From Cheilinus undulatus (taxonomy: Eukaryota; Chordata; Actinopteri; Labriformes; Labridae), in contig NC_054869.1 of NCBI RefSeq assembly GCF_018320785.1, forward strand, positions 15,200,698 to 15,264,697: a DNA stretch of 64,000 nucleotides, written 5' to 3'. Shown here piece by piece: positions 55,363 to 64,000 of the stretch. The notes beneath the pieces were generated by a model. That model saw only the letters and a program-made list of their open reading frames with translations. It was not told where the DNA came from and did not search any database. Both the position numbers and the translations under genes were made by a program. The first letter of the stretch is position 1. Each line of letters starts with the position of its first letter.

Positions 55363-56850
55363 ACTGCATTCAGAAACACTTTTTTTTTTTAAGTTGCAGC
55401 CTGACGCCACAATAAAAAAAAAAAATCCTTATTATTCTCATTAATTTACACCCAATCCCCCATAATGAAAAAGTGAAATCAGAATTTTTTGCCATGATTT
55501 TGATCCTTTCAAAACACTTAAAATTTAGCTCAGGTCCCTTACATTTCTCAGAATCTTAGCTGAGATTTTTCTACACCTGGACTGGAGTCCATCTGTGGTA
55601 AATTAAATTAATTGGACATGATTTGGAAAGGCACACACCTCTCTATAGAAGACCTCACAGCTGACAATGCATATCAGCGCGAAAACCGAGCCATGAGGTC
55701 AAAGGAACTGCCTGCAGAGCTCAGAGACAGAATTGTTGCAAGGCACAGATCAGGGGACGGCTACAAAAACTTTCTGCTGCACTGAAAATTCCCATGACCA
55801 CAGTGGCCTCCAGAATTCTCAAGTGGAAGAAGTTTGGCACAACCAGGACTCTTCCAAGAGCTGGTCGCCTGGGCAAACTGAGCACTAAGGGAAGGGCCGT
55901 AAGAGAAGTGACTAAGAACCTGATGGTTACCCTGATTGAGTTCCAGAGATCCTGTGTGGAGATTAGTGTAAATTTCGTCGACTAAAAATGTTCGTCGACA
56001 GCCTTTTTTCCATGACAAAAACTAGACTAAGACTAAAAAGGGGAAAAATGACTAAAATGTGACTAAAAGTAAAAGACATTTCATCTTACTAAAACAAAAA
56101 TTAAAAATAGTGACCAAAATTAACACTGATGGAGATGGGACAAAGTTCCAGAAGGACAACCATCACCACAGCCCTTTGTCCCATCTCTACACAGGATCTC
56201 TGGAGCTCAGTCAGAGTGACCATCAGGTTTTTGGTCACCTCTTACTAAGACCCTTCTCCCCTTATTGCACAGTTTGGTTGGCAGATGAAAACAAGGTGGC
56301 TGCAACTCTTCTAAAATCACAACAAATTTGTTCAACTAATTTCCTGTAAAATATATATCCTTATATGTATCTAAAACCCACTGACAAGTCTGAAATTATT
56401 TTAAATATCTAAAAATGAGATGTTTATCTAGATTTATCAGGTGAATAAAGCCTAAAGTAAGTGTTCAGAGGTATTTCTGACTAGAAATAAGATAGACTGA
56501 TGTCAAAGTTTTTGCAGGTGTAGCTATTTGTTGTTTTAGAAAGTGCTTCTCCTTATTATCACATTTATGAAGTGGAACAATAGCAGATCAGTGCTGGTCT
56601 CAACCGGTCTTGATGGAAAATCCAGAGTCCGGCCAGTCCAAGACATTCAAAATGTGGTCGAGACCGGTCTCAAGATCAAGACCGTCCTCAAGTACTACAA
56701 CACTACTCTGAGCTCTGCAGGAAGTTACTTTGACTTCATGGCTGGGTTTTTGCTCTGATATGCATCGTCAGCTGTGAGGTCTTCTATAGAGAGGTGTGTG
56801 CCTTTCTCTCAACCAATCTACTTTGCCACAGGTGGACTCATTAAGACATT
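55363..56850. mobile_element. head-to-head pair of Tc1-like half elements, with nested insertions
   Basis: The left arm (55363-56175) reads forward from the Tc1 end through the helix-turn-helix region (AGTGGAAGAAGTTTGGCACA near 55819) to ACAACCATCACCACAGCCCT. The right arm (from about 56176) is the same family in reverse, starting within TTGTCCCATCTCTACACAGG and ending with the inverted CAGCTGTGAGGTCTTCTATAG segment (about 56768) and CCACAGGTGGACTC (56828). A 165-bp hAT MITE interrupts the left arm (55964-56128), and about 420 bp of unrelated repeat interrupts the right arm (about 56288-56705). The transposase frames are broken. Confidence 0.75.
55964..56128. mobile_element. hAT-type MITE nested in the Tc1 arm
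   Basis: The ends TAGTGTAAATTT and AAAATTAACACTG are inverted. The flanks GTGGAGAT (55956-55963) and ATGGAGAT (56129-56136) form an 8-bp duplication of the Tc1 sequence, with one mismatch. The interior is rich in GACTAAAA words, a known fish MITE style. Confidence 0.75.
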
Positions 56851-58900
56851 TTTTTTTCTAGAATAGTATGCAAATTCTTCCTTTTCTTATTCTATAAATG
56901 ATTTTATTATTCAAAAATGACAATGGCACAAAAATGTGAATTCCCTTTAATATAACAATTCACACTGCATCTGCAATTTGAGTCAAAATAATCACAATTA
57001 GATGTTTTTCAAAATTGTTCAGCCCTAGTCTCTTAATGAGTGCTTACAAAGGTTTAAGTTTAAACCTAAGGAATTATATTATGTCATCCTCAAATACCCC
57101 TGGCCTACAAGAAAGCACAGTTTGTTTAATCTAGCTAATATTGTGTTGGTTCAAAAAACAAAAAAAGAGATGAAGAACTGAAAAAATAACCCCGTCAAAT
57201 CAACAAATGATAGGACCATTTTCCCAAATTGTTACCAGCAACTCAGTACTCAAAGCAAACTTTGAATATTTTTTACTTTTACTTGAATACATTTTAAGAC
57301 CAGTACTCTTACTTTAGGATAGTTTAACCAGAGTAGCTGTACTTCTACTTGAGTACAGTAGTACAGTAGTAGGTGCTTTTTCCACCTCTGCTAGCCAGTA
57401 ATCAAATTACATCTGACCCACAAGGTGTTTTAGGGAGACAATATATACTTCCAAAAACAATTACATAATATTTTCATTACTCAAAACAATTCAGCATAAT
57501 TGGAGTAAAATACTAGCACAATATCAATCATATGTCACAACATTGCTAAATTTAGCAGATCAAATGAAGCCAAAGTGGTACCCAAATGAAGAGCTGTTTG
57601 AAAACCGAATGATCCGGGTCACTGAGAGAGCAGGAATTCCCGTCACTAAGAACAGGATCTGCATACATGCATGTGGTGCCCTCGCTGTGTTCTGCTCTCT
57701 CAGGCTCCCGCAATGCCATAATGCAGCGTTCACTAACAAATGGGGACACCAAATATCACAGTTGCAGAATCACCATAATGTCTGAAGGCTTAATGGTAGT
57801 GGAGCTTAGTTGCAGTGCAGAGTTTGCCCAGAGTTTTTAATGCATTTATTTCTCTCCTTAATCCTTAATCATGAAATAGGTGCAGCTTTTTGAAAAGCTT
57901 CACTAGGTTCTGATAACATTGATGATTAAAACAACAGAGATTGTATTGTTTTCACAAATGTGGTGTTCAAAAGTATTAAAAATTTGGGGGAATTTCACAC
58001 AAGTGAAACTAGTTTTAATAGAAGCACTAATCTCGTTTAAACATGTTGAGCAGAAGAAATGACGCCCTTCCAACATCCACACATATTTACATGCAGCTTG
58101 GTATGACGAGCTCATGATCCAAGTGAGCTGATGAAATTTCACCTTCAGGTCATATGATGCTTCTTGTTATCGAGCAGCCGAGGGAAAAGGTCCAAAAATG
58201 TGAGTCATCTGGATAAAGTATCAGAATGAACCATACATTTGCAAATGAGTTGGACTGGTATTTACCAGTCACAGTGCCACCAACACACCAGAATGCATAA
58301 TTATTATGTAACCAAACTTGTGTTGATGATTAAAAAGATCCAAAAATAACACCACTGCTCTGCAAAAGCTGGTGTGGTTGACGGGGTTCATTTGTCTGCG
58401 AGTGCTTCTCAAACTACCAGCAACGGCTTGAAGACGTGGTGCCATAAAATGACTGTGGCAGTATCCCATACAAGAATCCTGAATGCTGACAAAGGTGTGA
58501 AAGGTAGGCGCACTTTCAGATGTATTCCCTGCAGTTTGTTCTCCTCATTGCTGCTTTGTTAAAAAGTCACAGTCACTGTTCTTTAATGACCTCCAAGAGC
58601 CAAAAACATCCACATCATCAGACCTGTGACAAAAACATAACTTTGTTTAATTAGATTTAATTTCTGAATTAACTGTAACACATTGTTATTAAAAGAGACA
58701 CCGTTATTCTATAATGTGCTACAAAGAGACAATGAGCATTTTATAAAAAGAAGAGGGAGCTAAAAATAAATCCAGATGTCACTACAAAGCAGTATCTTAT
58801 GTAAGATCTGCAGAAATGAATTAGCAGATGTCTGTGTGAGAAAGCTTTGAGGGCAGTGTTGAGGTAATGAGAGAGACAAACTTATCACAACTTACCACAA
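56850..58900. other. intergenic, repeat remnants, includes gins4 3' side
   Basis: A hAT-like terminus (AATTGTTCAGCCCTA, ending near 57026) and a block with TACTTTTACTTGAATACATTTTAAG-type wording (about 57240-57400) are probably pieces of fish MITEs. I see nothing in 57400-58900, which should include the gins4 3' UTR on the minus strand; its end is unclear. Confidence 0.35.
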
Positions 58901-58903
58901 CAT

Positions 58904-61900
58904 TCAAATTAACTGCACAGCTCCACTTGAGACAAGTGGTGCTATAGTTCGATACCGCATCAGATGCTGAGAGCCCTCGTCCAGATCCACAACATACTCT
59001 CTGATAGAAGAGACGGAGATAAGAGCCGTTTATTCAGTATCCATGCAGAAAAGTAAAGCAGTACTGGGTGTTGTTGAAACGCTGCCACCTAGTGACAACA
59101 ACAAGTTTTCACAGGACATACCTCTGATCATCTGTTTCAGGCTCGACCAAAATGTTTTCCTGTCTCTCCTTCACTCGCAGGAACACAAACGAATCCAGGC
59201 AGGGCTCAGGCACTGGGATTACATTTGAAAGCATGAGACTTGGTGTGATGATTGGAGGAAATGTCAGAGCGAATGCTGCCATCTGCAAATGCATTCTAAA
59301 CAGGGTTCCTACATAATTCTAAATATCAAATTTCAGACTTTTTAAGAAAAATTAATACCACTTTTTGTGCAGCAAAAATGAAATGTTAATGAGATTTCTA
59401 GGTACACCGTACCAGGAATGAATTTTCTGATTTAATGCCCTGCTTATGAGATGTCAAAAAGTATAGGACAAAGAAGTTTCTGGTCATAAATGCCCCACTT
59501 TAATGATTTTTGGCACATTTAAAGCCTCTATTCTATCAATAATCTGACATTAGCCCAACATATTTTAGCAGATGTGCTGAGCTGAGTTTAATTATTAACA
59601 AGGTAAGAGTCCGGTCTGTGAGCCCTGGGTTGGCACACTGCCCACGGTGTTAGACTGTTCCACAACATTTTTTTCAAATGATTTATTTTGGGCTTTTTGA
59701 GCCTTTGTTTGATAAAGGAGGACAGTGGATAGAGTCAGAAACAGGGACGAGAGAGCGGGGAGAGACATGCTGGAAAGAGTCACAGGCCAGGCAACAGCCC
59801 TGGCATGGGGCGTGCCGTAAACCACTAGGCCATCTGCGCCCCACCACAACAATTCTGAGGAAGATCTGACCAACCATGTAGGAATGAGGGCACACAATAT
59901 TAAAAAATGCATTTCCTGATGCCAACAGGGGGCGCTGTGATATAATCAGAAGTATTGTATATCAGTGTGTTCAGGCTGGGAGTGTCATCATGCCCCTGAA
60001 GTTTCATAACAATCAACAACAACACTGCTGAGTTACAAGGGAAAATATTTCTGGCACAGTGCCAGGAATTGTTATCCTAATTTGGCAGCTAATAACCGCT
60101 ACGACCCTGTGGTGAAAACTCAAGCTGAGATGTTCATCTTGTCTAGTTTGAGGAAAAAACATTCTTGAGTCTATCAGTTCAGTAGTCTCGGAGTTTATGA
60201 TTTAGGTGTGACACCTGTAAATCAACCCAAAAACGCACAAAATTTGACCTAAAACTGCTATGATCTCAATTCCTGTGCATTTTAGAGGATGGTCCAAGAG
60301 GATTTTTTGTTCAGCTAGTATAATACATAAATGTAATAACTCTCATGCATGCTGCTCAAACCTGTGGGCGAGGCTCCTGATTACCATAGATAGAATCACT
60401 AGAATATGAAATTTTTCGCCAGGACCTAACAAGCTGCCTGATTTGTTGAGTTTTGGGGCACGATAAGGCCCCCCCAAAAGGCAACTGTTTACACCCTTAT
60501 GTGCTCAGGCCCTAAAAAGGAGAACCCTTTTATCAGAGAATACCTTTCAAAATAAGGATGGGCTGTTCATGTTCTTAAGCAGGCAACTTGGTAAATCTGA
60601 GATTTAGAGACTTGGACTAGTGTCTCACAATAATACAAGATTTATTTGATCACAGTGGTTAATTTATTAAAAGAGAGAGGTCAGGGAGTCTTAGTCCAGA
60701 AAATTATGAAAATCAAATACTTCATTTCCTGCATTTTGGTGAATATTTATGAGACAATTTGTGGTGGAAGTTCTCAACTGAATAATAGTTAAAGATTGTT
60801 ATTTCCTTTATAAAGCTAATACTTGTTGTTTTTCACGTCCATTTTAAAACAAGGAATTTTATATACAACACAAATCACATTAGAGAAACCTGTTTACTAG
60901 TTTTAACACAAAAAATAAAGACCATCTAAAGCTAACTTCACATAAACAACGTGTACATAAATTTAATACTTTTTAAAGCACTTTTTAAGACCCTCTACAT
61001 ACATTTTAGGACTCCATTGCATTTTCAATTTCTAACTCATCACATTCATAACATTGTTTTGTGCTGAGACAAAATTATGACACAGAAAGGAAAATGCCGG
61101 TTGTATTTCTCAGTGTAGTATGTAAATTAGGCTCTCTAGGAGAATATTGAGCTTAGACTTTGATTAAAAGGATGATACCATATGGTAGCTGAATGGAAGG
61201 TCTTATTTTTTACTTAAAGGGATATCTCAGTTTTTTTGAAGTTGAGTCGTATTAACGTACGTAGCAGAAGTAGTGGCCTCCAGTGATTTCTTCAAGCATT
61301 TCTCCTTAAGAAGGACTCGCTGGTTATACCAGCCAGGAAGCAGGGCTACACAGCGTAGCAGATGGGTACAGTTTCTCCCTGGAATTTAGTGTGTTTTTGG
61401 TCAAAATGAGCCACAAAACAATGTTGGCTCAAATGTACTCACTACTGAAAACATCTGAAGCATTTTTTTTAATCCAGAAAGCCTCTGTGTTTTTGTCACC
61501 GTTTTGCAATGCAGGCTTCGGCTTCTGGTCCTTTCACGTAGAAAACAAAGACATGTCAAAAATGTAGGACCTCTCACAGATAAAAATAAGACTTTTTGCC
61601 CTTAAATGACCAAAGTCCCATTTCAGACTTCTTAAAACTCATCAGGGATCTGCAGGCCTGTCTAATAGAAGTATTTCTGACACTGTCACTGAAGACTCAA
61701 CAAGTCAGCATGGTAGAAATGTAGAAAAAACCAAAGACATTTTACCTGCTTTGAGCATGTCCACGGTCTGCAGGTTGGGGGGCATGCGCTTCAGTGCTAC
61801 AGCCTTCAGGTAGGTTTCTGTGTTGGCATAGTACCTGTATGACAAAAGACCCATAAAAATCCATCCATCTTAATTTCTATAGTGCCAACACTGGAGGTTG

Positions 61901-63044
61901 GGCGAGATGACAGCATTCACTTTGTGGAAATCTCCCATATGTTGATTTCTTTGGAATTAAGGAACAAGAACAACATCATAATGAAACACAAGTTTAAGAG
62001 CTCACGTTCTGATTATTTCATTGACAGCCAAGTCTGCTCTGCTCAGTCAGTCTGCTAACATGATAAAGAGCCGTAAAGTTTGTTGCCTCTGTTATTCCTG
62101 TAATCTGTCTACAGATCACTCATTAATGTATAACCTGTACACAGTGGTTGTGAATTTTACTCTCTAGTGCATTGGTTTCTGAGTGTAGTAAAATTTTAAT
62201 CTAGGCTGTAATGACCAATCATGGTTCAGAAGGCTTAAATGTATAAAGATAAATCAACAAACAGGTAGAACTTTATCTGCACTGACAAACCAGCCCCCAT
62301 CAACAGTATCCTTATGATTCATTTGTCTCTGTAGAGAAATATCTGCATCAATGTACAGCTATCAATCCATTACAGATTAAACATTTAAATAAGCCATAAA
62401 TCTGCTGTACATTGTGTATAAAACCAACCATCAGAAAAGAACCAAATTCCACCCAAAAAAACAAACAACAACAAAAAAAAACAATTCAAAAGCTGTTTTA
62501 TCCTTCTAAGGAGGGACGACAAAGATTAACTTGTTACAATTCTGCATCATGATGTCATTTTTTTGCCAATTTCATTCACTTTAATAAATCTACCATGACC
62601 ACTGCACAGAGAATTATCAAGCAAAGGTGCAGTAAAAGGGAAAATCTGCCTTTTACCAGGTGAAAACTTGAGCAGAACCAGACTCACGTTGAACAGCAGT
62701 CAGCCTAAACTGTATTAACCTCTCTCTACTCACTCTTTGGCAAAGGCAAACTCCTCAGGAGAAAGCAGCGACGGATCTCCCTCCCCTCGAGACTTTTCCT
62801 GCTCCAGGACATGCGGGAAAAACTTTTCAATCTACACAAAGAAGGGCACAAAGTTCAGGCATGTTTGGTTGACAGTCTCTGAGTTGAAACAGAGCATTAT
62901 TTTTCACACTGTTGTGTTGACCTGACCGACCTTCTGCAGCCGGGAGCGCAGGTAGCTGCTGAGCATGAAGCGTATTCTGTCTATTTCCATACGGTGGATG
63001 CTGGCCTTTGCGTCTCCCTTCTTCACACGCTGCAAGTTGGCTTC
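58904..63044 (-). CDS. gins4: GINS complex subunit 4 (SLD5), last five coding exons (partial at 5' end)
   Basis: Five exons join in frame to 162 residues plus stop: 62931-63044, 62734-62831, 61746-61834, 59122-59212, 58904-59000. GINS4/Sld5 is part of the GINS tetramer, which with CDC45 and MCM2-7 makes the replicative helicase. The protein shows the Sld5 core helices (IDRIRFMLSSYLRSRLQK, IEKFFPHVLEQEKSR, LSPEEFAFAKEYYANTE), ALKRMPPNLQ, and the C-terminal beta domain (LDSFVFLRVKERQENILV, then a linker and LVSSGAVQLI) as in human. Human GINS4 has 223 residues, so about 60 N-terminal residues should lie right of the window. A Tc1 copy (63400-64000) occupies part of the intervening intron. The donor of exon 62931-63044 is unusual (AAG followed by GTCGGT). 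No damage is seen. Confidence 0.96.
59678..59845. repeat. dispersed short repeat (SINE-like)
   Basis: The stretch TTTATTTTGGGCTTTTTGAGCCTTTG, an AGGACAGTGGATAGAG core, GAGAGACATGC and CGTAAACCACTAGGCCATCTGCGCCCC resembles a very common fish interspersed repeat with a tRNA-like end. A related copy is at 20120-20245. It lies in a gins4 intron. Confidence 0.45.
59925..60520. repeat. dispersed repeat beginning CAGGGGGCGC
   Basis: From AACAGGGGGCGCTGTGATA to GTGCTCAGGCCCTAAAAAGG the segment has the outline of an abundant fish repeat of about 600 bp (start CAGGGGGCGCT, end GCTCGGGCCCTAA). No coding capacity. The classification is by recollection only. Confidence 0.45.
61205..61450. repeat. dispersed MITE-like repeat (AAAGGGATATCTCAGTTTTTTTGAAG)
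   Basis: A related opening (AAAGGGATAGTTCTGATTTTATGAAAG) is found at 31613 in a polr3d intron, so at least two copies are in the window. Neither has a clear second end. Confidence 0.4.
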
Positions 63045-63399
63045 CTGTTTGTGGAAAAGGTCAGGACACTGTCACAACGAACATTTGATTTATGAAGGCT
63101 TAGAGAAACTTAGAGGATAGAAACAGAAGATATGGAAAACATTAGAATCAAAATGAAACTACTTACTTTAGTATGCTAACAGCAAATCAACAAATATGAA
63201 ATATTTCTTATCAGTAAACCGTCTGTAGGGTTCCAACTCTTTTTCAAGAGATTATTTTACAGGACATTTAACCCCCCCCCCCAAGTATTTTTATGACCAA
63301 AAGATTGGTCAACTGTTCTCCAGGATGTGCAGAAACCCTTTAACGACTTATTACAGGCATTTCATCAATAGCATAAAGGAACCAGGTGTCTGAAATCCC

Positions 63400-64000
63400 C
63401 ATTTTTATTCAGTCTGATGGATTTCTTCAGCACATTTGCATTCAAAAAATTGACTGTCCAAACACCACCAGTACTAAGGCTACTGGCAATTAACACCTAA
63501 AAAGACTGCTGACTTTACAAGTGTCAGGAAGACATCGACATCCTTCACAAGGAGGGTAAGCCACAGAAGGTCACCGCTGAAAGGACAGGCTGTTCTCAGA
63601 GCATTTTTGAAAAGTGACTGGAAGGGAAAAGCGTGGTAAGAAAAGGAGCACAAGCAACAGGGATGAGCTCAGCCTTCAGAGGATTGTCAAACAAAGCAGA
63701 TTCAAGAACTCAGGGACGCTTCACAAGGAGTGGACTGAGGCTGGAGCCAGTGGATCAAGAACCACCACACACAGACGGGTCCAGGAAATGGACTACAAGT
63801 GTAGCGTTCCTAGTGTTGAGCCACTCCTGACCCACAGATGTCATCAGTGTCTCACCTGGGCTAAGGAAAAAAATATAGAGGAGCTCCAACCAATAATTGA
63901 GTGCATGAATAAGCATAATTTTAAGGTCAATATTTCTGTATTATAAATCTTTTTTTGGACTAGTGTTTTGTGATATTCTAATATTTTGAGATTGTGTTTT
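63400..64000 (+). mobile_element. Tc1-like transposon, runs to the window edge
   Basis: Matches from memory a common fish Tc1 family: CACCCTTCACAAGGAGGGTAAGCC-type wording (here 63539-63563), the frame TSNRDELSLQRIVKQSRF, HKEWTEAG, TTTHRRVQEMDY, LLTHR and LTWAKEKN. From about 63870 it jumps to the family's 3' tail (ATTGAGTGCATGAATAAGC and beyond), so the catalytic half is missing. An 86-codon stretch stays open, but the transposase is incomplete. It sits in the gins4 intron or 5' flank. Confidence 0.75.

Noticed and set aside
63614-63946. 110-codon plus-strand frame as a host gene
   Set aside because: It is the helix-turn-helix part of a Tc1 transposase relic.

Overview
The window looks like nuclear DNA from a bony fish, probably a percomorph teleost. 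Six vertebrate protein genes can be read, all split into short exons with GT-AG introns. The introns and gaps are AT-rich and full of fish-type Tc1/mariner and hAT DNA transposon remains and microsatellites. There is no bacterial-style operon, CRISPR array, tRNA or rRNA gene that I could see.

Layout: (1) 1-6434 is probably the first intron of an inpp5a-type gene on the minus strand, whose first coding exon is 6435-6494; the rest of that gene lies left of the window. Its CpG-rich promoter (about 6100-6800) also carries a plus-strand start codon and splice donor (6698-6770) that I cannot assign. (2) 6771-9690 is intergenic and holds an 11-unit tandem array of small hairpins. (3) 9695-29320, minus: gpat4, 12 coding exons read end to end (458 aa). 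(4) 30887-36200, minus: polr3d, 8 coding exons (387 aa). (5) 39200-50900, plus: phyhip, 4 coding exons (335 aa). polr3d and phyhip are divergent neighbours, as POLR3D and PHYHIP are in human. (6) 50967-54360, minus: a PP1 glycogen-targeting subunit of the PPP1R3 family (292 aa) with a TATA box. (7) 58904-63044 and beyond, minus: gins4, last five coding exons (162 aa); the N-terminal exons lie right of the window.

The genes are ordinary housekeeping or neural genes with no common pathway: inositol phosphate dephosphorylation (inpp5a), ER glycerolipid synthesis (gpat4), RNA polymerase III (polr3d), a brain-enriched PHYH partner (phyhip), glycogen control (ppp1r3) and DNA replication (gins4). 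What joins them is position. GINS4 and GPAT4 (human 8p11), PHYHIP and POLR3D (human 8p21) are close together here, with an INPP5A-type gene whose only human copy I know is on 10q26.

Mobile DNA: several families are present as dead or non-autonomous copies. Three hAT elements and one nested hAT MITE still show near-perfect 8-bp target duplications; one hAT relic keeps a piece like a BED-finger transposase start. Several Tc1-like copies are internally deleted or rearranged head-to-head. I saw no LTR or retroviral element. I found no convincing new biological system; the best leads are the hairpin array, the unassigned divergent exon at the inpp5a promoter, the AGCTAA-rich long-unit array in a phyhip intron, and the possible alternative tail of the ppp1r3 gene.
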